A program made the position numbers and the translations under genes. A stretch of DNA of 64,000 nucleotides from positions 124,001 through 188,000 of the forward strand of contig NZ_JANIGO010000001.1 in the NCBI RefSeq assembly GCF_024518835.1, given 5' to 3'. The DNA comes from Limnobacter humi. GTDB lineage: Bacteria; Pseudomonadota; Gammaproteobacteria; Burkholderiales; Burkholderiaceae_B. Shown piece by piece: positions 50,521-61,003 of the stretch (position 1 is its first letter; the number at the start of each line of letters is the position of its first letter). Below the pieces are notes generated by a model that did not search any database, was not told the origin of the DNA, and worked only from the letters and a program-made list of their open reading frames with translations.

Positions 50521-51225
50521 ATGAAAATACTTTTGGCCGAGGACGACAACCTGTTGTCCGAGGGGCTTGCACAATCGTTGCGACAAACCGGCTACGCGGT
50601 GGACTGCATGTTCAATGGCAGCGATGCCGATACCGCACTGACCACCATGAGCTACGACCTGCTCATTCTGGATTTGGGTTTGCCCAAAATGAGTGGCTTG
50701 GAGGTGCTGCGCAAGTTACGGGCGCGCAACAACCACATGCCCGTGCTGATTTTGACGGCCGCCGACAGTGTGGAACAACGGGTGCAAGGCCTGGATGCCG
50801 GAGCCGACGACTACATGGCCAAGCCCTTTGACCTGAAAGAGCTAGAAGCCCGTGTGCGAGCGCTCACCCGCCGAGGTTCAGGCGGCGGGGCCAGCATCTG
50901 GAAACATGGTCCACTGACCTATGACCAGGTCGGCCGAATTGCCTACATCAACGAGGACATGCTGGACCTCTCGGCCCGCGAAGTGGGGCTGCTGGAGATT
51001 CTGCTGCAGCGGGTGGGGCGACTGGTCAGCAAGGAACAATTTGTGGACCACCTGTGCGAATGGGGCGAAGAAGTGAGCAACAACGCCATTGAGGTCTACA
51101 TTCACCGGCTTCGAAAGAAGATCGAAGTCAACGGAATTCGGATTGCCACGGTGCGGGGCCTGGGCTACTGCCTGGAAAAATACACCGACAAAGAGGCCCA
51201 AGCCAATGCACACCCCAACGCCTGA
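50521..51225 (+). CDS. OmpR family response regulator
   Basis: 234 residues; the ATG at 50521 has GGGGAGA upstream. Receiver domain: acidic pocket EDD (7-9), phospho-acceptor D51 in LILDLGLPKMSG, and the Lys in AKPFDLKELEARVRAL. The C-terminal winged helix has LSAREVGLLEILLQRVGRLVSKEQF and NAIEVYIHRLRKKI. Works with the kinase gene 10 bp downstream; the pair resembles TctD-TctE/QseB-QseC. Confidence 0.94.
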   Translation: MKILLAEDDNLLSEGLAQSLRQTGYAVDCMFNGSDADTALTTMSYDLLILDLGLPKMSGLEVLRKLRARNNHMPVLILTAADSVEQRVQGLDAGADDYMAKPFDLKELEARVRALTRRGSGGGASIWKHGPLTYDQVGRIAYINEDMLDLSAREVGLLEILLQRVGRLVSKEQFVDHLCEWGEEVSNNAIEVYIHRLRKKIEVNGIRIATVRGLGYCLEKYTDKEAQANAHPNA

Positions 51226-51235
51226 GGATGCCTGA

Positions 51236-52693
51236 TTGGCCTGGTACAAACGCAATCCGCTGGCCTCGGGCAAACAACAGCGACGCTCGTTGTTTGGCGA
51301 AATCCTGGACTGGATGTTGGCCCCCTTGCTGATTTTGTGGCCCATGAGCATCGGCGTCACCTACCTGGTGGCCAAGTCCATCGCCAACGACCCGTTCGAC
51401 CACATTCTGGACGACAAAATCACCGCCCTGGCGCAGGAAGTTGCCGTGCAGGCATCCAGCAACGCATTCAAATTGCCCGACCAGGCACTGGAAATTCTGA
51501 AAGCCGACGGGACCGACCAATATCGCATTCAGGTGGTCGGCAAGCGGGGGGAATTCCTCATGGGTGACGAGCGTACCCTGCCCGTGCCCGAACGGCGACG
51601 ACTTGAAATCGGTGTGGTGGTGTTTCGAGACGTGGTCGTGAACAGCGAAGACTTTCGGGTTGGACATTTGTGGATTGAACTGCCAGTGCCGGGCGAGCAG
51701 CGCTTCATGCTCATCCAGATGGCTGAAACGCTGGGCAAACGCGAACGCCTGGCCAACGAAATCATCAAAGGCGTGATCTTGCCGCAGTTTGTGGTGTTGC
51801 CACTGGCCGTGCTCTTGGTGTGGTTTGGCCTGTCACGCGGCATTGCACCGCTCAACACCTTGCTGGATGTGATCCGCAATCGCAAACCCGACGACCTAAG
51901 CGCCCTGCAAAGCAAAGACACCCCGGAAGAGCTGATGCCGGTGATTTTGGCGTTGAATGAACAACTGAGCCGATTGGAACAAACCATTGAGACCCAGAAG
52001 CGGTTTGTGGCCGATGCAGCCCATCAACTCAAAACCCCGCTGGCCGGCCTGCGCATGCAGGTTGAACTGTTGAGCGACGAGCCCGACCCCGCCGCGCGGG
52101 CCCGCAGCCTGCGGCGCCTGAAGGTGGGCACAGAACGTTCAACCCGCCTGGTGAACCAATTGCTGGCCCTGGCCCGCACCGAGGCCCCGCTGGTGCTGCG
52201 GTTTGAACAGATTGACCTGTGCCACATTGCCCGAACGGTGACGCGGGACTTTGTCCCCGAGGCCATGAACAAGCGGATTGACCTGGGTGTGGAAGTGCCT
52301 GAGCACCCGGTCTACATCCAGGGCCAAACGCTCATGATCACCGAAATGCTGAAAAACCTGGTGGAAAACGCCCTACGTTACACCCCCGAGGGCGGACTGG
52401 TGACCGTGCGGGTGGATGACAGCAGCCAGCAAGATGGTATTCGGCTGGACGTGGAGGATGACGGCCCGGGCATTCCCGTCAATGAGCGCCCACTGGTGTT
52501 TGACCGTTTTTACCGGGTGCTGGGCACGAGCGAAGATGGCTCGGGCCTCGGGCTGGCCATTGTTCAGGAAACCGCCCACCAGCACAGCGCCCATGTGGCC
52601 ATTCTCGACAACCCCCGCAGCACCCAGCCAGGCAGGCCTGGTTGTTTGATGCGAGTCAGTTTCCCGCCAACCCACAGTCAGCTAGAGTACTGA
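51236..52693 (+). CDS. Sensor histidine kinase (TctE/QseC-like)
   Basis: 485 residues. The start is a TTG at 51236: an in-frame stop lies immediately upstream, and GAGGA is correctly spaced. Transmembrane helices at about 23-46 and 180-200 flank a periplasmic sensor of about 130 residues. Then come HAMP, the dimerisation box FVADAAHQLKTPLAGLRMQ (H263), N-box VENALRYTPEGG, G1 DDGPGIP and G2 GSGLGLAIVQE. The sensor resembles the 2CSK_N type found in tricarboxylate-sensing TctE kinases. Confidence 0.92.
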   Translation: MAWYKRNPLASGKQQRRSLFGEILDWMLAPLLILWPMSIGVTYLVAKSIANDPFDHILDDKITALAQEVAVQASSNAFKLPDQALEILKADGTDQYRIQVVGKRGEFLMGDERTLPVPERRRLEIGVVVFRDVVVNSEDFRVGHLWIELPVPGEQRFMLIQMAETLGKRERLANEIIKGVILPQFVVLPLAVLLVWFGLSRGIAPLNTLLDVIRNRKPDDLSALQSKDTPEELMPVILALNEQLSRLEQTIETQKRFVADAAHQLKTPLAGLRMQVELLSDEPDPAARARSLRRLKVGTERSTRLVNQLLALARTEAPLVLRFEQIDLCHIARTVTRDFVPEAMNKRIDLGVEVPEHPVYIQGQTLMITEMLKNLVENALRYTPEGGLVTVRVDDSSQQDGIRLDVEDDGPGIPVNERPLVFDRFYRVLGTSEDGSGLGLAIVQETAHQHSAHVAILDNPRSTQPGRPGCLMRVSFPPTHSQLEY

Positions 52694-52736
52694 ACTACAA
52701 TAGTTTCACGCAGCAACCCCAAACCAGACCAACCCG

Positions 52737-53765
52737 ATGAGAAGCAAACCCCAAGAGTGGCAAGCCCCCGATGATGACAATTCAAAGCTGGCCAATTTGT
52801 GTGGCCCAGTGGATGCCAACCTGCGCCTGATTGAGCAGGCATTCCAGGTGAAGATTGCCCGACGGGGTGGCATGCTCAATGTGCAGGGTGACAAAGATGC
52901 AGCGCGGCAAGCCATTGTACTCATCAACCACTTTTTTGACAAAAGCGAAAAACCGGTGACAGCCGATGACATTCAACTGGCCATCGTCGAACTGAAAAAC
53001 ACAAGCACCTTGAGCTCACCCAGTGAGCCCACGGTGATTTTGGGGCAAGACGAAGTGGTCACCCTGCGGGTAAAACGGGGGGATTTGCAGGCCCGCACTG
53101 CCCGGCAGAAGGAATACCTGAAAAACGTGCTGGAACATGACCTGACTTTTGGCATTGGCCCAGCCGGTACCGGCAAAACCTACCTGGCCGTGGCCTGCGC
53201 GGTGGACGCGCTGGAGCGCGATGCCGTGAAACGGATTGTGCTCACCCGCCCTGCCGTGGAAGCGGGCGAACGACTGGGCTTTTTGCCCGGTGACCTGACC
53301 CAGAAAGTGGACCCCTACCTGCGCCCGCTGTACGATGCGCTCTACGATTTGGCGGGGTACGACCGCGTGCAAAAATGGTTTGAGCGCAACGTGATTGAAA
53401 TCGCGCCCCTGGCCTACATGCGCGGACGCACCTTGAGCCATGCGTTTGTCATTTTGGATGAGGCGCAAAACACCACGCCTGAGCAGATGAAAATGTTTCT
53501 GACCCGGATTGGATTTGGCAGCAAAGCGGTGATTACCGGGGATGTGACCCAAATTGACCTACCACGCGGCCAGCAAAGTGGCTTGGTGCAAGCCCAACAC
53601 GTGCTGCGCCAAGTCAAGGGCGTGGCCATGACCTACTTTAATGCGCAAGACGTGGTGCGCCACCCCCTGGTGGCCCGCATTGTGGAAGCCTATGAACGTT
53701 TTCACAACCCGGAACGCCGCAACTCTCCCATGGAGGATGCCAGTGCCCAGGAGCCACAGCCTTGA
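52737..53765 (+). CDS. phoH: PhoH family ATPase
   Basis: 342 residues (YbeZ-type). Walker A IGPAGTGKTYLAV (K147), TRPAVEAGERLGFLPGDL and Walker B FVILDEAQNTTPEQM are classic. The N-terminal KH-like segment (NLCGPVDANLRLIEQAFQVKI) fits YbeZ. Thought to act with YbeY in ribosome and RNA metabolism; the ybeY start overlaps its stop. Confidence 0.95.
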   Translation: MRSKPQEWQAPDDDNSKLANLCGPVDANLRLIEQAFQVKIARRGGMLNVQGDKDAARQAIVLINHFFDKSEKPVTADDIQLAIVELKNTSTLSSPSEPTVILGQDEVVTLRVKRGDLQARTARQKEYLKNVLEHDLTFGIGPAGTGKTYLAVACAVDALERDAVKRIVLTRPAVEAGERLGFLPGDLTQKVDPYLRPLYDALYDLAGYDRVQKWFERNVIEIAPLAYMRGRTLSHAFVILDEAQNTTPEQMKMFLTRIGFGSKAVITGDVTQIDLPRGQQSGLVQAQHVLRQVKGVAMTYFNAQDVVRHPLVARIVEAYERFHNPERRNSPMEDASAQEPQP

Positions 53766-54250
53766 ATAAATCCGACCGCCCTGCCCCCGTCAGTGTTGCC
53801 ATTCAGTGGGCACCGGAGGCTGACCACCCCCCGTTTTCGGAGGTGGACAATGCCCGTATTCGCCGCTGGGCCAAGGCCTGCTTTCGGGATGGGGCTGAAA
53901 TCACCATCCGCATGGTGGGCGACGAGGAAGGCCGACAACTGAACCGCGACTTCCGGGGCAAGGACTACGCCACCAATGTGCTGACCTTTCCCATGGACCT
54001 GCCCGACCTGGGCAGCGAGGCTGGTTTGCCCACGTTTATGGCAGACATCGTGATTTGCCCCGCCGTGGTCGAACGGGAAGCCAAAGAACAGGGCAAAGAC
54101 CCGATCGACCACTTGGCCCACCTGGTGGTGCACGGTTGCCTGCATGCGCAAGGCTATGTGCATGAACTGGACAGCCAGGCCGAACTGATGGAAGGCAAGG
54201 AAGTGGAAATTTTGAAGCGCTTCCGGATTTCAAACCCGTATGAGCGCTAG
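53762..54250 (+). CDS. ybeY: Endoribonuclease YbeY
   Basis: Metal-dependent RNase for 16S rRNA maturation and ribosome quality control. 162 residues starting at a TTG (53762) that overlaps the phoH TGA. The zinc motif reads HLVVHGCLHAQGYVH with H124, H128 and H134 in correct spacing; the usual GYDH is GYVH here. RDFRGKDYATNVLTFPM is the conserved core. The last 4 bp overlap the convergent PIN gene. Confidence 0.94.
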   Translation: MNKSDRPAPVSVAIQWAPEADHPPFSEVDNARIRRWAKACFRDGAEITIRMVGDEEGRQLNRDFRGKDYATNVLTFPMDLPDLGSEAGLPTFMADIVICPAVVEREAKEQGKDPIDHLAHLVVHGCLHAQGYVHELDSQAELMEGKEVEILKRFRISNPYER

Positions 54251-54633
54251 ACCAGCAATATAGTGGGGCTGTACTTCGCCACCGTGGCATCATGGGTCAG
54301 CAACTTCAAAGGTTCGGTCAGCGCCTGCGCCACCAGGATTCGATCAAACGGATCTTGGTGAATGGGCGGCAACTCGGCAACAGCCACCGCATGCTCCGCT
54401 TCAATGGGCAACAAAAAATATCCCGCTTGCTCAAAATACCGCTTGGCCTCACTGGCTGACACCGGCATTACGCCACGCCCAAGGCTGTGCTTGATGGCGA
54501 TTTCCCACAAACTGGCCACACTCACCCAAATGTGAGAACGACTGGATTCGATCCATTGGCGGGCTTGCTGCGGCAAACGGGGATGGTCTGTAATGGCCCA
54601 CAAGGCGATGTGAGTGTCCAAGATCAAATTCAT
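54247..54633 (-). CDS. PIN-domain toxin (VapC-like)
   Basis: 128-residue ribonuclease toxin candidate. PIN acidic residues: D6 (MNLILDTHIALW), E44 (VASLWEIAIKHSLG) and D94/D97 (HQDPFDRILVAQAL). This LDTHxxLW subgroup typically pairs with Phd/YefM-type antitoxins, exactly as here: its ATG overlaps the antitoxin stop. Expected to cleave RNA when the antitoxin is degraded. Confidence 0.9.
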   Translation of the reverse strand: MNLILDTHIALWAITDHPRLPQQARQWIESSRSHIWVSVASLWEIAIKHSLGRGVMPVSASEAKRYFEQAGYFLLPIEAEHAVAVAELPPIHQDPFDRILVAQALTEPLKLLTHDATVAKYSPTILLV

Positions 54634-54881
54634 GGTTTTTTGGTCTGCCCCACAAACAGCGCCTCAATGTGGGCATTGGCCACATCAATGTCGTCTGGAA
54701 CCTCAAACAGACCCTTGGCAATACCAATGCGCTGTTGAGACGCACCGTGGTCAATGGCGACCAACTTGGCAACGGGCCGGCCGTTGCGCGCGATGATGAT
54801 CTCCCTTTCACGGCCCTGCTCCAAGGCTTCCACCAAACGGGACAAATTGGACTTCGCTTCGAGCATGTTCACGGGTTGCAT
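54630..54881 (-). CDS. Phd/YefM-type antitoxin
   Basis: 83 residues. N-terminal Phd DNA-binding fold VNMLEAKSNLSRLVEALEQG, then EIIIARNGRPVAKLVAID; the C-terminal tail (LFEVPDDIDVANAHIEALF) would wrap the PIN toxin. Expected to autorepress. A 10-bp palindrome CTTAGCTAAG lies 17 bp upstream of the start. Confidence 0.9.
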   Translation of the reverse strand: MQPVNMLEAKSNLSRLVEALEQGREREIIIARNGRPVAKLVAIDHGASQQRIGIAKGLFEVPDDIDVANAHIEALFVGQTKKP

Positions 54882-54897
54882 TTGTCAGTTCCTATAC

Positions 54898-54907
54898 CTT
54901 AGCTAAG
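54898..54907 (-). promoter_or_regulatory. Candidate antitoxin operator
   Basis: CTTAGCTAAG is a perfect palindrome 17 bp upstream of the antitoxin start, followed by a repeated TCTAG (54908-54917). Position fits an autorepression site for Phd-type proteins. Inferred from symmetry only. Confidence 0.4.
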
Positions 54908-55056
54908 TCTAGTCTAGCCAAAAATAGTTCAATTTCAAATGTCCTGCAGACCTGCCCTCTACATGTGGCAATTTTCCATCGCAGGGCTGTTGACGAAAAG
55001 CTGAATTTCCACCATAATCGCGGTCTTTGGTTGAAAGCTACTTGGTTGCCAACCAC

Positions 55057-55132
55057 GGGTCGTTAGCTCAGCCGGTAGAGCAGAGGACTTTTAATCCTTT
55101 GGTCGCAAGTTCGAATCTTGCACGACCCACCA
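55057..55132 (+). tRNA. tRNA-Lys (anticodon TTT)
   Basis: 76 nt with encoded CCA. Acceptor GGGTCGT pairs with ACGACCC; D-stem GCTC/GAGC; anticodon stem GAGGA/TCCTT with loop CTTTTAA, anticodon TTT at 55090-55092; T-arm GCAAG-TTCGAAT-CTTGC. It marks the border between core genes and the accessory region to the right; tRNA genes are common island integration sites, but I found no second copy of its 3' end within the window. Confidence 0.97.
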
Positions 55133-55138
55133 AAATTC

Positions 55139-55173
55139 AAGGACCTAGACGCGCAAGCGGCTAGGTCCTTTTT
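55139..55173 (+). terminator. Terminator after tRNA-Lys
   Basis: AAGGACCTAG and CTAGGTCCTT form a perfect 10-bp stem, with an inner CGC-GCAA-GCG cap, followed by TTT. It lies 7 bp beyond the tRNA end. Confidence 0.85.
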
Positions 55174-55379
55174 CGTTTCTGGGTGGTTTTTGGTCAACTG
55201 CCCGGGCGGACCTACTTCCGGTTTCCGAGGTTTTGGTTTAGCTTAGCGGCTAAATGTGCGAGTTTCGCCTTTGGTTTATTTGGTGAAACGGACGGCAAGC
55301 AATTGAAAGTAAATCAGTATTGGGCTCGCGATGATTTGTTCACATAAAGAGGTATCGCCAATATTGTTCGATATATCAA

Positions 55380-55386
55380 GTTAGCC
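55380..55386 (+). repeat. Integron core site (GTTAGCC) before the first cassette
   Basis: GTTAGCC fits the GTTRRRY recombination core and is identical to the core of the attC at 56174. It lies 10 bp before the ATG of the first cassette gene, where attI or the preceding attC would end. No matching RYYYAAC box is found within 130 bp upstream, so it may be attI or a remnant. The rest of 55174-55379 holds no gene I can see. Confidence 0.5.
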
Positions 55387-55396
55387 AATTCAAAAC

Positions 55397-56119
55397 ATGA
55401 CCACTATCCTTAAGCCGCACTTTGGTATCCCTCTAGAACGTGAATATGAGGGTTGGATCGTCCATCGAATTGAAAAATACTTTCGCCACATTGGGAAGAG
55501 CGTGCATGTATGGGCTGTTTCCCCTACGGATGAAGCAACCTGGCCAGCAGATGAAGCAATGATCGTTGGGGGGAAGCTATTTGGTTTGCAGTTTAAACAG
55601 CCCAAACTTGGCACTTACGCAGCAGGGACTTCTCCCGACTTTTCTCGCCTCAAATGGATACTTACTTCACCACCGGGGCAAGCTGCATTGGTAGCTTCAA
55701 ACCCAGAGATTTATTACTGCCTTCCAACATTCACTAATCGAGAATGGCGTCGAGAGTCGCTTCATCATGCTCTTTTTTGGCACCCAACGTCATCGGATTT
55801 GGCAAATCCCGTCGATCTGAATGTCTGGTACGAAAACCTAAGCACCAAGGTAAAGTCGAAAAACAACAATATCGTTCGACACCCAAGCTGTTTCCGGTGG
55901 GGGGAGTTCATTGAGCGTGTTCTTAATTGCCAACTCCCAGACGGCTTTGAGCGAGCGACACCTGCACACACAGTGTTGCAGCGTATCCGCCGAAGCTATA
56001 GCGAGTTTATGAACATACCCCAGGGAGAGCGGCCTGATCAGCAAAACCAGGACAGCCAAGACGGCAGCCTTGAGACTGTTCTTTACCTCTTCTATTTGCC
56101 AGAGGAATACTTTGGCTAA
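55397..56119 (+). CDS. Integron cassette protein of unknown function
   Basis: 240 residues, unrecognised. The stop codon TAA lies inside the RYYYAAC box of the following attC, the usual cassette arrangement. E18, D52-E53 and Q65-F66-K67 (in ADEAMIVGGKLFGLQFKQPK) could form a PD-(D/E)XK-like core: acidic residue, hairpin, then Q-x-K. That is a weak suggestion. The remainder is rich in Trp and His and ends in a hydrophobic ETVLYLFYLPEEYFG. Base composition is AT-richer than the core genes. Confidence 0.65.
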   Translation: MTTILKPHFGIPLEREYEGWIVHRIEKYFRHIGKSVHVWAVSPTDEATWPADEAMIVGGKLFGLQFKQPKLGTYAAGTSPDFSRLKWILTSPPGQAALVASNPEIYYCLPTFTNREWRRESLHHALFWHPTSSDLANPVDLNVWYENLSTKVKSKNNNIVRHPSCFRWGEFIERVLNCQLPDGFERATPAHTVLQRIRRSYSEFMNIPQGERPDQQNQDSQDGSLETVLYLFYLPEEYFG

Positions 56120-56180
56120 CCCATCATTCCACCTGACCTGCGCGAAAAGCCGCGCAGGCCGGTGAATTCAAACGTTAGCC
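56114..56180 (+). repeat. Integron attC site 1
   Basis: 67 bp. GGCTAAC (R'', 56114-56120) pairs with GTTAGCC (R', 56174-56180). Inside, ATTCCACC faces GGTGAAT with one unpaired base, and a central hairpin CCTGCGCG/CGCGCAGG folds over AAAAGC. This is the standard folded attC architecture. Confidence 0.88.
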
Positions 56181-56195
56181 ATCTCAAAAGACACT

Positions 56196-56852
56196 ATGCT
56201 GAACGCTTTCTGGCAATGGCTGCAGACCGTTAAACCACAACATGCGATAGCTGCATTTTGCGTGGCCATTGTCATAGGTCGATTTGTCTATCCGTCGCTC
56301 GTATATGACTCGTCGTCTCGCGACCTAATCCTTATCGCAATGCTCTGCATACTTGTGCCTGATCTTGCAAAGCTCATTTCGCGAGTCAACAAAGTGAAGA
56401 TTGGTGACAAAGAAATCGAACTCGCTGAAGCTCTTGATGATCTGGCAAAGAAGACAGAAGAGGCCGAAGAGCAATTGTCAAAATCAGAAGACGGCGGGTT
56501 CAAGCGTGCCACGCCAGAAGCGTCGCCAAACATTGACAAGTATTTGAGAGACCCAAGAGGCGGGCTTATTGCTGTCGCGGTAGACATTGAGGAACGAGTC
56601 CAAACTATTCTCACGCAAAACAACCTAGACACTTCCCGAGGCTACATGTCGCCTATGCACGCAGCAGAATTGCTAGCGCGGCGCGGGATCGTTGTTCGCG
56701 AGCTGCCAATTCTGATGAAAGATTTCTGGGTCGTTAGAAATCGAGCCTTTCACAGCAGCAACGTAAAGCTTAGTGAGCAAGACGTATATCGGCTAGTCGA
56801 TCTAGGTGTTCGTATTCTTGAACTCTTGGCAGTTACGCGCTCCGATGGCTAA
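56196..56852 (+). CDS. Cassette-encoded membrane protein with HEPN-like RX4H motif
   Basis: 218 residues. Two hydrophobic helices (about 16-33 and 42-58) anchor it, then a charged coiled coil (about 66-97), then a helical C-terminal domain. There, R181 and H186 (VVRNRAFHSSNVKL) make the R-X4-H pattern of HEPN ribonucleases, set between helices as in that fold. The layout suggests a membrane-tethered HEPN RNase, perhaps anti-phage. The stop lies in the next attC. No partner antitoxin is in this cassette, which argues for caution. Confidence 0.65.
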   Translation: MLNAFWQWLQTVKPQHAIAAFCVAIVIGRFVYPSLVYDSSSRDLILIAMLCILVPDLAKLISRVNKVKIGDKEIELAEALDDLAKKTEEAEEQLSKSEDGGFKRATPEASPNIDKYLRDPRGGLIAVAVDIEERVQTILTQNNLDTSRGYMSPMHAAELLARRGIVVRELPILMKDFWVVRNRAFHSSNVKLSEQDVYRLVDLGVRILELLAVTRSDG

Positions 56853-56914
56853 CCTCTCATTCCACCGGACCTGCGCGAAAAGCCGCGCAGGCCGGTGAAT
56901 TAAAACGGTTAAGC
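56847..56914 (+). repeat. Integron attC site 2
   Basis: 68 bp. GGCTAAC (56847-56853) and GTTAAGC (56908-56914) bound it. Over the 44-nt inner part it differs from attC 1 at one base (ACCG versus ACCT). Such near-identical attC sites are typical of sedentary chromosomal cassette arrays. Confidence 0.88.
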
Positions 56915-56919
56915 CTCTT

Positions 56920-57495
56920 ATGCCACTCCCCAAACGCGCATTTGTTAAGGTTGCAATAGTCGAGCTCTTGCAACAACACGGTGTGCTTCCAGTGCCAGAA
57001 GTACATCGCCTGATAGCTGAACGTTTTTCTCTCAATGCGGAAAAGGCCATCAAGCTAACTTCTCAGCCTCAGTACAAGGTTGAGATCCGCTGGGCAAGGC
57101 AGGAACTCGTTGGTGAGGGAATCATTGCTCGACCAGAAGTGTCTGGCAGAGGCCACTGGAAGCTCGCGGGCACGCTCAATGCACTTGACGTTTATCCCGA
57201 CGAAGCGATTCCAGATGGTCCCTTTAAGGAAGGGGCATCAAAGAAGGTAGCGGTCAATCGCTACGAGAGAAATGAGAAAGCGCGTCTAGCTTGCCTGAAG
57301 CACTATGGTTATAGCTGCAAGGCATGCGGCTTCAACTTCGAAACCGCATTTGGCGTGCTAGGCAGGCAGCAGATTCACGTCCATCACACCATGCCAATAT
57401 CTACCTTGGGCGTTGATTACCAAGTTGATCCCGTTGATCATCTGGTTCCTTTGTGTCACCGCCAATGTAAAAATGACCCACTAGCGCCAACTTAA
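56920..57495 (+). pseudogene. Mrr_N-HNH endonuclease cassette gene, cut by IS21-family element
   Basis: The open frame of 191 residues is native only to about residue 178; the IS begins at 57454 and supplies the last 13 residues and the stop. An N-terminal winged-helix resembling Mrr_N (about 4-83, ending GRGHWKLAG) precedes an HNH domain: C133 and C136 (SCKACGF), H155/H156 (HVHHTMPIS) and DHLVPL. The second Cys pair and final His of the HNH metal finger are lost, so the nuclease is probably dead. Third gene of the cassette series; its own attC is not found after the IS. Confidence 0.8.
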
Positions 57496-57542
57496 AATTG
57501 ACCCACCTGAGCAACAATTGCCGCTTTTTGGCGGCGCTTTGA

Positions 57543-59346
<1,804 letters not shown>

Positions 59347-59448
59347 ACAAAATCAGAAAGAATTGCTTGGGTGGGTCAAATTTACTTTGGCGTTGACGAA
59401 GCAAAGTGGGTCAAAATTCAAGCGGCATTGACATTGGAGTGACTAAAC

Positions 59449-59772
59449 CTAGCAAACTGCCACTGTCGGCTCATCTGGACCTATCCAAGATATTCTTAGA
59501 TACTCACCAGCAACCAATCCCTGTTCACGAAAGAATTCAAATATCTCAGCGGGTGACCAATCTCTTCCCGCTGAAAATGCAAACTTATTTTTTCTTAGAA
59601 ATTCAAATACTCTCACCTGGTCATCACGGTGAGCGCAATGGATTGAATAGGTATCAGAACCACAAGACTGGAACTGATTAGAGAGGAGACAATCTCCGGC
59701 CTGACTATTCAGGCAGACAACGGTATTAACACCACCATTTATACTTGCAAGAAATCCATTGATCTGAGTCAT
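59449..59772 (-). CDS. Small hypothetical protein between two IS elements
   Basis: 107 residues, unrecognised. GGTGGGG lies just before the ATG at 59772 and there is an in-frame stop further upstream. The C-terminal half reads like a folded domain (DQVRVFEFLRKNKFAFSAG, then WSPAEIFEFFREQGLVAGEY). Cys-rich in the first half. It may be a genuine accessory gene or a fragment trapped between IS elements. The rest of 59434-59894 shows nothing else I can name. Confidence 0.4.
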   Translation of the reverse strand: MTQINGFLASINGGVNTVVCLNSQAGDCLLSNQFQSCGSDTYSIHCAHRDDQVRVFEFLRKNKFAFSAGRDWSPAEIFEFFREQGLVAGEYLRISWIGPDEPTVAVC

Positions 59773-59894
59773 GGCCCCACCTTGATGGTACCGAGCGTAC
59801 GAACACCCGATCCGTCCATAGTTGATATTGAGTCAATAACCATCTCTGGCGCGCCGCCGGGCAAATGCATACCTGGGCCTTGAAAGAATCGATT

Positions 59895-60746
<852 letters not shown>

Positions 60747-61003
60747 GGTGAAAACTTGGGTTTTTGGCGCCATACCGATTGAAGAGTTGCCCTCAGTTGT
60801 GATGACTTGTTAGCCGTATGGAGCGTTACTACAGATACTGATGCTAGGCAGAGAATTAATTCGCAAAGTTTCAGTTGCTCGCAAGCTATCAAAACTTGGC
60901 AGAATATATACAGTTTGAGGCGCTTGAGAGGTGGCCCCTGGTGAGGGTGTAGTCTTTCGAACGGTCAATAGGAAAGTATTGAATCTTTGGATAAAAATCA
61001 ACA
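60747..61003. other. Gene-free stretch before the methyltransferase
   Basis: AT-rich leader with a possible -10 TATATA (about 60905) upstream of the methyltransferase. A lone GTTAGCC at 60809-60815 equals the integron core seen at 55380 and 56174, but no paired box is present. Confidence 0.35.

Noticed and set aside
55057-55400. Phage or ICE attachment site formed by a repeated tRNA-Lys 3' end
   Set aside because: I found no second copy of the tRNA 3' segment in the window and no tyrosine recombinase, so island integration here remains unproven.
60809-60815. Further integron core site GTTAGCC before the methyltransferase
   Set aside because: No partner RYYYAAC box or attC hairpin lies upstream; a 7-mer match can occur by chance, so the methyltransferase is not called a cassette.
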